From Hymenobacter telluris (GTDB lineage Bacteria > Bacteroidota > Bacteroidia > Cytophagales > Hymenobacteraceae), in NCBI RefSeq assembly GCF_017313265.1, contig NZ_JAFLQZ010000003.1, positions 372,001 through 436,000 on the forward strand: a stretch of DNA of 64,000 nucleotides, given 5' to 3'. The notes beneath the pieces were generated by a model. The model saw only the letters and a program-made list of their open reading frames with translations, was not told where the DNA came from and did not search any database. The number at the start of each line of letters is the position of its first letter. Positions within the stretch are counted from its first letter, which is position 1. The translations under genes were made by a program, and so were the position numbers. Below are positions 17,241 to 25,979 of this stretch, in pieces.

Positions 17241-18119
17241 CTATTCCAGCGTGATGCTGTAGGAAACGGCGAATTCCTGGCCGGGCTGCAAGCTCAGTAT
17301 GCCTTCCTTATCGGTTAGCTCGCCGGAGTCGCCCACGGAGCTGGCAATGCCCTGCCACGGCTCGATGCACACGAATTGGGCGCTGGGGCCTTTGGTCCAG
17401 AGGCCGAGGTAGGGAAACCCATCGAAGCGCACTCGCACCCCGCGGCCCGAACGGCGGCTGCGCAACGTTACGTGGGTGAAATCGAAATGCTTCAGCACCA
17501 AGGCATCCTGCTCGAATAGCTCGTAGCGCAACGGTAGCGTGGTTTTGTCGGTCAGTACGGACTCGGTTTGGCCGTTGAGCAAGCCGCCTTCCAGCAAGTA
17601 CCGCTCAAACGTAACCGGGTGGTCGAACACAAAGTCGTAGTCCTCAAATGTTTCGCCCGCTTGCAATGGGCAGCGAAACGCCGGGTGCGCGCCAATGCCA
17701 AACAGCAGCTCGCCGGTACCCACGTTCATCACCTCCCACCCGATAGTCAGCATAGGCCCCGCCAGCCGGTAGCTGATTAGCAAACTGAACTCGAAGGGAA
17801 ACAGGGCGCGGGTAGCTTCGTTGGCGCGCAGCTCCAGCACCAGCTCGGCTGGCGTCTGGCGGACCAGCGCAAACTCCTGGTCACGTGCGAAGCCGTGCTG
17901 GGTGAGGCGGTATTGCTGGCCCTGGTAGGTGTAGGTGTCGTTCGGCAGGCGCCCGACTATTGGGAACAGCACTGGCGCGTGGCGGCCCCACACCGCCGGG
18001 TCGGCCTCCCAGATGTACTCCAGGTTATCGAGGTCTTTGCGGATAAAGCTGCTCAGTTCGGCGCCGTGGGCATTTATGGTGGCGCGGCACTGGTCGTTTT
18101 CGAGGGTGTAGGTGGTCAT
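17241..18119 (-). CDS. Aldose 1-epimerase family protein
   Basis: 292 aa from the ATG at 18119 (MTTYTLENDQCRATI); the frame is open further upstream into the kinase gene but without support. Galactose-mutarotase-like beta-sandwich: the start ATINAHGAELSSF, the substrate-binding RLPNDTYTYQGQQYRLTQHGFARDQEF and GIGAHPAFRCPL with its conserved His, and WTKGPSAQFVCIEPWQG near the C-terminus. Such LacX-type proteins act on sugar anomers. There is no signal peptide, so it is cytosolic. It forms a tight unit with the GNAT gene. Confidence 0.9.
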   Translation of the reverse strand: MTTYTLENDQCRATINAHGAELSSFIRKDLDNLEYIWEADPAVWGRHAPVLFPIVGRLPNDTYTYQGQQYRLTQHGFARDQEFALVRQTPAELVLELRANEATRALFPFEFSLLISYRLAGPMLTIGWEVMNVGTGELLFGIGAHPAFRCPLQAGETFEDYDFVFDHPVTFERYLLEGGLLNGQTESVLTDKTTLPLRYELFEQDALVLKHFDFTHVTLRSRRSGRGVRVRFDGFPYLGLWTKGPSAQFVCIEPWQGIASSVGDSGELTDKEGILSLQPGQEFAVSYSITLE

Positions 18120-18180
18120 AAAGCGCAATAAGTTAAATATGCTGTGAGTCAGGCGAAAGGCAGTACGAATCGAACGGCTG

Positions 18181-18729
18181 TTATATAACGGAGTGCGGCT
18201 TCTCCGTTGCCAGCAACGCATCTACCAGTAGCCGCGCCTGTTTGAACCGTGCTTCGGCGGTATCACTGATTACGGCGAAATTCGCTTGCAGGTCTTGCAG
18301 CGCCTGGTGGTACACCCCGAAGAAGTGCTGCCGCAGGTGCGGATGCTCGCGCAACGGGTCAGGCTCCCAAGGCAGGTCGATGTTGGGCAGTAGCACCAGG
18401 TCGTAGCGCTGCTGCTGGAGGCGCGCCAGAATCCAGGCGGGGCAGTGGCCGAAGGCGTGCTCGGCCCACACTTTTATCACCAGCAAATCGGTATCGGCAA
18501 ACAATAGGGTGTGGCCTCGCGCCTGGGCTTCGGCGGCGGCCTGGGTTTCGGCGGCAAGCTGGCCGCGGGCAATGGCTTCTAAATCGGCAAGGGTATAGTC
18601 GGCCCCGTTTTCTTCCAGATACGCGCGGGCATATTCCGGCACCCAGCTGGCGTGGTAGTGCGCCGCCAGCTGCCGGCTGAGCGTGGTTTTGCCCGTCGAT
18701 TCGGGGCCGGTAATGGCAACGCGGAGCAT
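18181..18729 (-). CDS. NadR-like P-loop kinase (ribosylnicotinamide-kinase-type)
   Basis: 182 aa containing only the kinase part of NadR-type proteins. It has P-loop GPESTGKTT at residues 8-16, then WVPEYARAYLEENG (the NadR WEYxRxF-like segment), LLFADTDLLVIKVW, and DLVLLPNIDLPWEPDPLREHP. The DNA-binding and adenylyltransferase domains of E. coli NadR are absent. It lies just downstream of pnuC, so the pair fits uptake and trapping of a vitamin nucleoside by phosphorylation. The proximity to a TPP-riboswitch receptor makes thiamine a possible alternative substrate (inference). A 7-bp tandem repeat lies just upstream of its start. Confidence 0.82.
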   Translation of the reverse strand: MLRVAITGPESTGKTTLSRQLAAHYHASWVPEYARAYLEENGADYTLADLEAIARGQLAAETQAAAEAQARGHTLLFADTDLLVIKVWAEHAFGHCPAWILARLQQQRYDLVLLPNIDLPWEPDPLREHPHLRQHFFGVYHQALQDLQANFAVISDTAEARFKQARLLVDALLATEKPHSVI

Positions 18730-18735
18730 TAGCTG

Positions 18736-18803
18736 GAATTAAGAATTAAGAATTAAGAATTAAGAATTAAGAATTAAGAATTAAGAATTAAGAATTAAGA
18801 ATT
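18736..18803. repeat. Heptanucleotide tandem repeat in the kinase leader
   Basis: The unit GAATTAA is repeated about 9.7 times without interruption. On the minus strand it ends seven bases before the ATG of the NadR-like kinase gene, inside the ribosome-binding region. Confidence 0.95.
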
Positions 18804-18846
18804 GGAACGTCGACTGGTTTTCGCCGGGTTACATAATTGCACATTT

Positions 18847-19464
18847 TTAATTTTTAATTTTTAATTCTTTATACAATTGCCGGCGCCATTGGATGTAGCC
18901 GTAGGTGGCCAAACCCAAATACAGGGCGTAGAGGGCACTGGTGGGATATAGCTGCTTGTACCAAAGCACGGGCACGTAAATGATGTCAACCATAATCCAG
19001 AGCCACCAGTTTTCCAGGCGTTTGCGCATCAGCAGGTACTGCGCGGCCAAGCTACTGGCGGTGGTAAAACTGTCCCAGTACGGCACGGTGGCATCGGTAT
19101 TGTGCGCCAGGTAATAGCCGAACCCGGTAGTAAACGCCACGATGAAGCCCACGCTAACCGCCCACTCCCACGGCCGCGTCCGGGACACCGGCAGCTCGGT
19201 TTTGTTGCGCCCGCCGTACAGCCACTCGTACCAGCCGTACACGCTCAAAGCAATGAACATCACTTGCAGCAGCGAATCGGAATACAGCCCCGAGCGGCGG
19301 TACACCACAATGTAGAGCGCGCAGCTGAAGATGGCAATGGGGAAATTCCAGAGCGACTCGCGGGCCGCCAGCCACACGCAGGCAAAGCCGGTGAGCACCG
19401 CCACCCATTCCAGCGGACTATTGCCGACGGCGGCCGTCAGGAACTCGTACAACGAATGCAGCAA
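18847..19464 (-). CDS. pnuC: PnuC-family vitamin/nucleoside transporter
   Basis: 205 aa, starting at a TTG (19464); no upstream ATG fits. It has seven or so membrane segments and the PnuC pattern: LEWVAVLTGFACVWLAARESLWNFPIAIFSC, then YSDSLLQVMFIALSVYGWYEW, and WLWIMVDIIYVPVLWYKQLYPTSALY near the end. PnuC proteins facilitate diffusion of nicotinamide riboside; close homologues (PnuT) carry thiamine in Bacteroidota. It is followed by the NadR-like kinase, giving a transport-and-trap pair. Whether the ligand is nicotinamide riboside or thiamine cannot be decided from sequence alone. Confidence 0.9.
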   Translation of the reverse strand: MLHSLYEFLTAAVGNSPLEWVAVLTGFACVWLAARESLWNFPIAIFSCALYIVVYRRSGLYSDSLLQVMFIALSVYGWYEWLYGGRNKTELPVSRTRPWEWAVSVGFIVAFTTGFGYYLAHNTDATVPYWDSFTTASSLAAQYLLMRKRLENWWLWIMVDIIYVPVLWYKQLYPTSALYALYLGLATYGYIQWRRQLYKELKIKN

Positions 19465-19583
19465 AACGCAGAGCTTAGAGGATAGAAGTACGCTTGGGCC
19501 GCCCAGTGGGCTGCTTCCGAACCGAGGCCAAAGCTAACGAGCCACCGACTAATTTTGCGTTTTGCCTTTGCTGCTTCCGCCCT

Positions 19584-19907
19584 ATGCTGCCCGAACTTAC
19601 GCCCGAAGAACTCCACGCCCGCCTCACGAGCGGCGAAGACATCCAGCTCATTGACGTGCGGCAGCCCGAGGAATACGAGTATTGCCGCATCGAAGGCAGC
19701 CAGCTGATTCCGCTGGGCGAGTTGCCGCGCCACGTAGAAGAGCTGGATGAAAACCGCCCCATCGTGCTGATTTGCCACCATGGCGTGCGGTCTATGCAGG
19801 CCCTGGCCTACCTCCAGCACCGCCACGACAAAACCAACCTGCTGAACCTGCGCGGTGGCATCCACGCTTGGAGCGTCCGGGTTGACCCCACCGTGGCTAT
19901 CTATTAG
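19584..19907 (+). CDS. Single-domain rhodanese
   Basis: 107 aa from the ATG at 19584 (MLPELTPEELHARL). A complete rhodanese fold is visible: QLIDVRQPEEYEYCRIEGSQLIPLGEL, and active-site loop ICHHGVRSMQA with the catalytic Cys. The C-terminal LRGGIHAWS is typical. Single-domain rhodaneses transfer sulfane sulfur to cyanide or protein thiols. The protein is cytosolic. It is monocistronic, with an 80-nt palindrome after it. Confidence 0.92.
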   Translation: MLPELTPEELHARLTSGEDIQLIDVRQPEEYEYCRIEGSQLIPLGELPRHVEELDENRPIVLICHHGVRSMQALAYLQHRHDKTNLLNLRGGIHAWSVRVDPTVAIY

Positions 19908-19920
19908 CACCCGTTTTTAG

Positions 19921-20000
19921 CCCGCAGAGGACGCAGAGGTTGGCGCAGAAGTCGCAGAACGTTCTGCGACTTCTGCGCCAACCTCTGCGCCCTCTGCGGG
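19921..20000. repeat. 80-nt near-perfect palindrome
   Basis: 19921-19960 (CCCGCAGAGGACGCAGAGG...) and 19961-20000 are complementary at 39 of 40 positions with no loop. It lies between rhodanese and hrpB, ending 19 bases before the hrpB start codon. Confidence 0.9.
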
Positions 20001-20019
20001 AACCGATACCGAACAGTCC

Positions 20020-22707
20020 ATGCAATTCCCCAACCTCCCGATAACCGCCGCCTTACCCGACCTGCTGCAAGCCTTGGCAGCGCATAAGCGGGTGGTATTG
20101 CAGGCCCCGCCGGGCGCGGGTAAAACCACGGTGGTGCCGCTGGCGTTGCTGGAAACCGCGTGGCGGGAAGGCGGCAAGATTCTGGTGCTCGAACCCCGGC
20201 AACTGGCTGCCCGCGCCGCCGCCAACCGCCTGGCCAAGCTACTCGGCGAAACCGTGGGCGAAACCGTCGGCTACCGGGTGCGGCTGGAAAGCAAAGTATC
20301 GGCCCGCACGCGTATTGAGGTGATTACCGAAGGCATCCTGACCCGCCTGATTCAGGACGACCCGGCGCTGGAAGGCGTGGCGGCGGTGGTATTCGACGAG
20401 TTTCACGAACGGAGCTTGCGGGCCGACCTCGGGCTGGCTCTCACCTTGGATGTACAAGCCGTATTGCGGCCCGAATTGCGGATTCTGGTGATGAGCGCCA
20501 CGCTGGAAGCCGAGCGGCTGGGCGCGTGGCTGGATGCGCCGGTGGTGACTAGCGCCGGGTTTCTGTTCCCGGTCGAGACGCACTACCTCAGCCCGCGCCA
20601 GGCCGCCACGGGTGGCACGCGGCCCAACGAGCGGCTGGCTACGCTGGTGCCAACTGCCGTACGCGAAGCCCTGCGCACCCACCCCGAAGGCGACATTCTG
20701 GTGTTTCTGCCGGGCCTCGCCGACCTGCGCCGCGTGGCCGATAAGCTGGAACCAGCCCTGCCCGAAACCACCCGCCTGCACCTGCTGCACGGCGAGTTGC
20801 CGCTGGAACAGCAAGACGCGGCCCTGCGCCCCGCCCCGGCCGGGCAGCGCAAAGTCGTGCTCAGCACCGCCATTGCCGAAACCAGTCTCACCATTGAGGG
20901 CGTGCAGGTGGTAGTGGATGGCGGCTTTGCCCGCGTACCGCGCTTCCAGGCCCGTACCGGCTTCACCACCCTCGAAACCGTGCCCGTCAGCCAGGCCGCC
21001 GCCGACCAGCGCCGGGGCCGCGCCGGCCGCCTCGGGCCCGGCACCTGCTACCGCCTCTGGACCACCGCCGAGCACGACGCCCTACCCGCCCATCTTCCGC
21101 CCGAAATCCTCACCGCCGACCTTAGCGGCCTGGCCCTAGAACTGGCCTTGTGGGGTGCTACCCCCGCCGGTCTGCGCTGGCTCGACACGCCACCCACCCC
21201 CGCCCTGGCCCTCGCCAACGACCTGTTACGCCGGTTGGAAGCCGTGGAGGGGCTTGGGGGCTTAGGGGCTTGGGAGCTTGGACCGGACGCGCCAGAGCAA
21301 CCAAATCCAGCCGATAACAGCACTGCAAAAGCCGGCAGCTCCCCTGAGCAAACCCAACAAAAAGCCAAGTCCCTAAGCCCCCAAGCCCCTAAGCCCCTCA
21401 CCCCCACCCCCCACGGCCGGGCGCTGGCGCGGCTGGGACTGGCGCCGCGGCTGGGGCATTTGGTGGTGCGCGGGCATGAGCTGGGGCACGGTCCGGCCGC
21501 GGCGGCCCTGGCGGCTCTGCTGTCGGAGCGCGACGTGCTGCGCTCTGCCGATGCCCAGCTTACCCCGCCCGATTTGCGGCTGCGGTTTGAAACCATTGCG
21601 CACGGCCGGCCGGCGCTGCCGGGCTTGCTGGTGCAGCATAACACCCTGCACCGCGTACGGGACGCCGCCCGCAACCTGCGCCAACGCGCCGGCATCCGCG
21701 ACGCGGCCACCTCCACCGATGCCGACGCGGCCGGCCTACTAACGGCCCTGGCCTACCCCGACCGAATTGCCCAGCGTGAAACCGCCGACCGGGTACGCCT
21801 CGCCACCGGGCAACGCGTGCAGCTACCCGCCGAGTTCTTCGGGCGCGACGACCAATTTCTAGCCGTAGCCTACCTGGAAGGCCCGCCGCACCAGTTGCGC
21901 GCCGCGCTGGCCGCCCCGGTAAGCCGCACCGAGCTAGAGCAGCTATTCGCCGACCAGATAGAGAACCGCGACGAGGTGCGCTGGGATGCCGCCACCGGCC
22001 GGGTGCTGGCCCGCCGCCTCCGCCGCCTGGGAGCCCTGGTACTGTCCGACACTCAACTCACCCAACCCGACCCCGAGCTGATTGCCCAGGCCCTGCTGGA
22101 AGCCTTACGCACCGCCGGTATTGCACGCCTGCCGTGGAGCGAAGCTGCTACGGCGTTGCGGCAGCGGCTGGCGTTTCTGCATCACCATTCCCCCGATACC
22201 TGGCCCGATGTATCGGATGAGGCGCTGGCGGCGGAACTGGACGACTGGATGGGCCCGCAGCTAATTGGGTTAAAGAGCCTGAACGAAGTGAGCCGGCTGG
22301 ATTGGAACGAGCTGCTGCTGCAACGGCTGCCCGGCGGCTGGGGCCAGCGGCAGGAGCTGGACCGTCTGGCCCCCTCGCACCTGGAAGTGCCCAGCGGCTC
22401 CCGCGTGGCGCTGGACTACGCCGACCCCGCCGTGCCGGTGCTGGCCGTGAAATTGCAGGAGCTGTTTGGGCTGACGGAAACGCCCACGGTGGCAGCGGGC
22501 CGAGTACCATTGCTACTACATTTGCTTTCCCCCGGCGGCCGGCCGGCGCAGGTTACGCGTGATTTGCGCAGCTTCTGGGAGAAAGGTTATTTCGAGGTGC
22601 GCAAGGACTTGAAAGGCCGCTACCCCAAGCACCCCTGGCCCGACAAACCGATGGAACATACGCCCACCAAGCTCACCAAGAAGCGTTTTGAAGCCGGCCA
22701 GCAGTAA
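20020..22707 (+). CDS. hrpB: ATP-dependent RNA helicase HrpB
   Basis: DEAH-type helicase, 895 aa. Motif I PPGAGKTT (about residues 30-37), motif II DEFH (126-129), motif III MSATLEAERL, and C-terminal helicase motifs TAIAETSLTIEGVQVVVDGG and DQRRGRAGR. The HrpB C-terminal domain ends near the conserved FWEKGYFEVRKDLKGRYPKHPWP. The cellular role of HrpB is poorly known. Around residues 411-460 there is an unusual linker (GLGGLGAWELG ... KSLSPQAPKPLTP). It is encoded by two complementary arms of a palindrome, so it looks like an in-frame repeat insertion. The reading frame is kept. Confidence 0.95.
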   Translation: MQFPNLPITAALPDLLQALAAHKRVVLQAPPGAGKTTVVPLALLETAWREGGKILVLEPRQLAARAAANRLAKLLGETVGETVGYRVRLESKVSARTRIEVITEGILTRLIQDDPALEGVAAVVFDEFHERSLRADLGLALTLDVQAVLRPELRILVMSATLEAERLGAWLDAPVVTSAGFLFPVETHYLSPRQAATGGTRPNERLATLVPTAVREALRTHPEGDILVFLPGLADLRRVADKLEPALPETTRLHLLHGELPLEQQDAALRPAPAGQRKVVLSTAIAETSLTIEGVQVVVDGGFARVPRFQARTGFTTLETVPVSQAAADQRRGRAGRLGPGTCYRLWTTAEHDALPAHLPPEILTADLSGLALELALWGATPAGLRWLDTPPTPALALANDLLRRLEAVEGLGGLGAWELGPDAPEQPNPADNSTAKAGSSPEQTQQKAKSLSPQAPKPLTPTPHGRALARLGLAPRLGHLVVRGHELGHGPAAAALAALLSERDVLRSADAQLTPPDLRLRFETIAHGRPALPGLLVQHNTLHRVRDAARNLRQRAGIRDAATSTDADAAGLLTALAYPDRIAQRETADRVRLATGQRVQLPAEFFGRDDQFLAVAYLEGPPHQLRAALAAPVSRTELEQLFADQIENRDEVRWDAATGRVLARRLRRLGALVLSDTQLTQPDPELIAQALLEALRTAGIARLPWSEAATALRQRLAFLHHHSPDTWPDVSDEALAAELDDWMGPQLIGLKSLNEVSRLDWNELLLQRLPGGWGQRQELDRLAPSHLEVPSGSRVALDYADPAVPVLAVKLQELFGLTETPTVAAGRVPLLLHLLSPGGRPAQVTRDLRSFWEKGYFEVRKDLKGRYPKHPWPDKPMEHTPTKLTKKRFEAGQQ
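21249..21397. repeat. Palindromic repeat inside the hrpB coding region
   Basis: 21249-21280 (GGGGCTTGGGGGCTTAGGGGC...) and 21366-21397 (...CCCCCAAGCCCCTAAGCCCC) are imperfect complements, about 85 bases apart. The whole insert is in frame and encodes a Gly/Leu then Pro/Ser linker. Confidence 0.75.
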
Positions 22708-22794
22708 CCCGCAGGTGGCCAGAGAGGCAGCTTAAGAGGAACCGGCCTGGTAACATTCGCGTAACATTGGGTAGTTACCCGCCTTAGTTACCGC

Positions 22795-23580
22795 ATGTTT
22801 TTTACTAAGCTTCACGCTGTTTTCCTTGCCGGATTCCTGATTCTAGCTGCCCCCAAAGCTTGGGCGCAAACCGAGCCGCACCGCTTGCAGGACCACAATG
22901 CGCACGCCTGGCTGATGTACTTCAGCGACGCCCGTTTGTCGGAGCGCTGGGGGGTGCACACCGAGGCCCAATTGCGGCGTAGTGAGTTGGGAGCCAGCTC
23001 GCAGCAGAACTTCGTGCGGGTGGGCGGCAACTACTACGTGAGTCCGCGCCTGATGCTCACGGCCGGCTACGCTTACGCCCTCACCTACCCCTACGGCGAC
23101 TATCCGGTGGCCAGCCGGTTTCCCGAGCACCGCCTTTACCAGCAGGTGTTGCTGCGCGACGCGCTGGGCCGGGTGCAATTCACGCACCGCTACCGGCTGG
23201 AACAGCGCTGGCTGCGTTTCCCTGGGGCCGAAGACTACACTTACCTCAACCGCACCCGCTACCAGCTGCGGTTTACGGTGCCGCTGGGGCCAACGGGTCA
23301 GCTTCAGCCACGCACACCCTACGTAGCCGCCTACGACGAGGTCTTCGTGAACTTCGGCCGCAACGTGGCCCGCAACACCTTCGACCAGAACCGGGCTTAT
23401 CTGGCACTGGGGTACCAGGTCAGCAAAGCCACTTCCCTGGAAGCGGGCTACCTGCACCAATTGGTGCAGCAGGGCAACGGCACCGTGTTCGAGCACAACC
23501 ACACGCTGCAATTCACGCTCAACTTCAACCCTGATTTTCGGCCTCGGTCCGCGGAGCCGGCCGTGCCCGTCGGCCAGTAA
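22795..23580 (+). CDS. DUF2490 outer-membrane beta-barrel protein
   Basis: 261 aa with a signal peptide (MFFTKLHAVFLAGFLILAAPKAWAQ). The mature part is a series of amphipathic strands rich in Tyr, Arg and Gln (WGVHTEAQLRRSELG, NYYVSPRLMLTAGYAYALTYPYG, RVQFTHRYRLEQRWL). It ends FTLNFNPDF, typical of DUF2490 barrels. Function is unknown. Its promoter region has two direct GTAACATT copies (about 22749-22768). It is followed by an element shared with the second aldo/keto reductase gene. Confidence 0.85.
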   Translation: MFFTKLHAVFLAGFLILAAPKAWAQTEPHRLQDHNAHAWLMYFSDARLSERWGVHTEAQLRRSELGASSQQNFVRVGGNYYVSPRLMLTAGYAYALTYPYGDYPVASRFPEHRLYQQVLLRDALGRVQFTHRYRLEQRWLRFPGAEDYTYLNRTRYQLRFTVPLGPTGQLQPRTPYVAAYDEVFVNFGRNVARNTFDQNRAYLALGYQVSKATSLEAGYLHQLVQQGNGTVFEHNHTLQFTLNFNPDFRPRSAEPAVPVGQ

Positions 23581-23610
23581 ACGCCAGCCTATTGCTGTAG
23601 CTGCAACCCT

Positions 23611-23676
23611 ACGTTTTGTGTTGCAGAAACCGGGATTTGTATAGCCCGGATGGGAGGTGTACTTGGACCTTTGCAG
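23611..23676 (+). promoter_or_regulatory. Shared upstream element of the aldo/keto reductase genes, copy 1
   Basis: ACGTTTTGTGTTGCAGAA...TTTGTATAG...GGACCTTTGCAG. It aligns without gaps over the first 32 bases with copy 2 (24804-24870). It contains TTTGTGT and TTTGTAT starting 21 bases apart, a spacing of two helical turns as in AraC-type half-sites. CCTTTG resembles the end of a Bacteroidota -7 box. It lies 51 bases before the gene. Confidence 0.65.
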
Positions 23677-23727
23677 CTCAACCCTGTTGTAGGTATCCAT
23701 CATCCACTCTGTACCTCCCTCCTATTC

Positions 23728-24777
23728 ATGAGCCATTCTCCTTTTCGTACGCTCGGCCGCTCCGGCCTCGTAGTCAGCCCACTCGCGCTGGGCACCATGA
23801 CCTTCGGCACCCAGCGCTGGGGCTCCCCCGACGACGTATCCCAAGCCATTTTCGACGCTTACATAGCAGCGGAAGGCAATTTCATTGACACCGCCGACGT
23901 GTATGCCGGCGGGCGTAGTGAGGAAATAGTCGGTGGCTTGGTGGCCGACCGGCAGCTGCGCGACAAGCTGGTGCTGGCCACCAAGTTCACCTGGAACAAC
24001 GACCCCGGCAACCCCAACGCGGGCGGCAACGGCCGCAAAAACATCTACCGGGCGCTGGAGGGCTCGTTGCGCCGCCTGAAAACCGATTACGTAGACATGT
24101 ACTGGCTGCATGCCTGGGACATGGTAACGCCCGTGGAAGAGGTACTGCAAACCCTCGGCGACTTAGTACGGGCCGGCAAAATCCGCTACTTCGGCTTCTC
24201 CAACATGCCGGCTTGGTACACCACCAAAGCGGCCACGCTGGCGCAGGTACACGGCGTGCCGGGGCCCATTGCGCTGCAAATGGCCTACTCACTGGTGGAG
24301 CGCAACTTGGAACACGAATTCCGGCCCGCCGCCCGCGAAGGTGGCCTCAGCATCACGCCCTGGAGCCCGTTGGCGGCGGGGTTTCTGGCAGGCAAGTATC
24401 AGCCAACTGAAACCGGCGCCACCGGCGAAGGCCGCCTGATGGGGGCCAACCCGTTCGGCAACACGCTCTTCACCAAGCGCAATTGGGAAATAGTAGAGGT
24501 GTTGCGCACGGTAGCCGCCGAAGCCAACCGCCCGATGGCCCAAGTGGCCCTGGCCTGGGTGCTGGCGCAGCCGGGCGTGGTGGCTCCCATCATTGGGGCC
24601 AGTAAGCTCCCGCAACTCCACGATAACCTGGCGGCCCTGGCAATACGCCTCACGCCCGAGCAGTTACAAACTTTGAACGAAGGCAGCGCGCCCGAGCAGC
24701 CCTTCCCCTATGGCATCTTCACGCCCCAAATCAACCAATCCATATTCGGGGGCAAAACGGTGCAGGGCTGGCAGTAA
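23728..24777 (+). CDS. Aldo/keto reductase
   Basis: 349 aa from the ATG at 23728 (MSHSPFRTLGRSG). NADPH-dependent oxidoreductase with a TIM barrel. The catalytic tetrad context is present: FIDTADVYAGGRSEE (Asp, Tyr), LATKFTW (Lys), MYWLHAWD (His). NADP-binding elements are ITPWSPLAAGFLAGKY and the C-terminal VVAPIIGASKLPQLHDN. The substrate is unknown. It is followed by a second, more distant reductase gene and an araC-type gene, all in the same direction. The shared upstream element suggests common control. Confidence 0.92.
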   Translation: MSHSPFRTLGRSGLVVSPLALGTMTFGTQRWGSPDDVSQAIFDAYIAAEGNFIDTADVYAGGRSEEIVGGLVADRQLRDKLVLATKFTWNNDPGNPNAGGNGRKNIYRALEGSLRRLKTDYVDMYWLHAWDMVTPVEEVLQTLGDLVRAGKIRYFGFSNMPAWYTTKAATLAQVHGVPGPIALQMAYSLVERNLEHEFRPAAREGGLSITPWSPLAAGFLAGKYQPTETGATGEGRLMGANPFGNTLFTKRNWEIVEVLRTVAAEANRPMAQVALAWVLAQPGVVAPIIGASKLPQLHDNLAALAIRLTPEQLQTLNEGSAPEQPFPYGIFTPQINQSIFGGKTVQGWQ

Positions 24778-24803
24778 GCGCGGGGCGGCAAGCGGCCAGA
24801 CCC

Positions 24804-24870
24804 ACGTTTTGTATTGCAGAAGCGGTGGTTTGTATACTTCCGGCCAGGCCTTGGCACCGGACCTTTGTAG
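24804..24870 (+). promoter_or_regulatory. Shared upstream element of the aldo/keto reductase genes, copy 2
   Basis: ACGTTTTGTATTGCAGAA...TTTGTATAC...GGACCTTTGTAG. It has the same order and spacing as copy 1, with TTTGTAT direct repeats starting 21 bases apart. It ends 51 bases before the second reductase gene. Confidence 0.65.
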
Positions 24871-24921
24871 TGTCAGAAAGCAGTCTGCTTTCATCTTCAA
24901 CACTCTCTTACGCAACCTTAT

Positions 24922-25905
24922 ATGAGCACCCTCAAAAGAGTAGCCTTGGGTAGCCAAGGCCTGGAAGTACCCGTGGAAGGACTGGGCTGCATGGGCATGA
25001 CCACCCTGGCCGGCATGAACGTGTACGGCACTGCCGACGAAGTGGAAAGCATTGCCACCATTCACCGGGCCCAAGAGTTGGGCGTGAACCTGCTGGATAC
25101 GGCCGACCTCTACGGCCCGCTGCTGAATGAGCGGCTGGTAGGCAAAGCCATTGCCGGCCGGCGCAACCAGTTCACCATCGCCACCAAATTTGGCTTCGAG
25201 ATAGACGACAACGAAACGTTAACCTGGGGCTACAACGGCCAGCCGGAGTACGTACGCAAAGCCCTGCACCGCTCCCTCCGCAACTTGGGCACCGATTACG
25301 TAGACCTGTACTACCTGCATCGCCTCGACCCCAATACGCCCATCGAAGATACCGTGGGTGCCATGAGCCGGCTGGTGGAAGAAGGCAAAGTGCGCTACAT
25401 TGGCCTGTCCGAAGTGTCAGCCGACATCATTCGCCGGGCGCATCAGGTGCACCCCATCACCGCCCTACAAACCGAGTATTCGCTCTTCGACCGGGGCGTG
25501 GAGGAAGACGGCGTGCTGCAAGCCACCCGCGACATGGGCATTGGCTTCGTGGGCTATTCACCGCTGGGCCGGGGCTTTTTGTCGGGTGAGATTACGAAGT
25601 TCGAGGATTTTGAAGCCACCGACATTCGCCGCAACCTACCCCGCTACCAAGGCGAGAACTTCACCAAAAACCTGGCCTTGGTGGAAAAAGTGAAAGCCCT
25701 GGCCACGGCCAAAGGCGTGTCGGCTTCGCAGCTGGCGCTGGCTTGGGTGTTGGCGCAGGGCGTGGTGGCCATTCCCGGCACCAAGCGCCGCAAGTATCTG
25801 GAAGAAAACGTAGCCGCGGCCAGCCTCGTGCTGAGTGCAACCGAGCTAGCCGAGTTGGAAGCCATCATGCCCGTGGGCAGCGCCGCAGGCGCGGCGTACG
25901 CGTAG
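24922..25905 (+). CDS. Aldo/keto reductase (AKR13-like)
   Basis: 327 aa. It starts [27 protein letters not shown], typical of this subfamily. Catalytic residues are in LLDTADLYG (Asp, Tyr), IATKFGF (Lys) and LYYLHRLD (His). Cofactor-binding parts are [12 protein letters not shown] and [15 protein letters not shown]. The protein is soluble and cytosolic, probably reducing aldehydes or ketones with NADPH; the substrate is unknown. The araC-type gene follows after 74 bases. The shared promoter element suggests that this gene and the preceding reductase respond to the same signal. Confidence 0.92.
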   Translation: MSTLKRVALGSQGLEVPVEGLGCMGMTTLAGMNVYGTADEVESIATIHRAQELGVNLLDTADLYGPLLNERLVGKAIAGRRNQFTIATKFGFEIDDNETLTWGYNGQPEYVRKALHRSLRNLGTDYVDLYYLHRLDPNTPIEDTVGAMSRLVEEGKVRYIGLSEVSADIIRRAHQVHPITALQTEYSLFDRGVEEDGVLQATRDMGIGFVGYSPLGRGFLSGEITKFEDFEATDIRRNLPRYQGENFTKNLALVEKVKALATAKGVSASQLALAWVLAQGVVAIPGTKRRKYLEENVAAASLVLSATELAELEAIMPVGSAAGAAYA

Positions 25906-25979
25906 AATTTATTTGCAAGAATATAAAGGCTAGTGTGTTGTGTAGCAAAACAGCCTCACCGCATCCTCTCTCCCAACCC

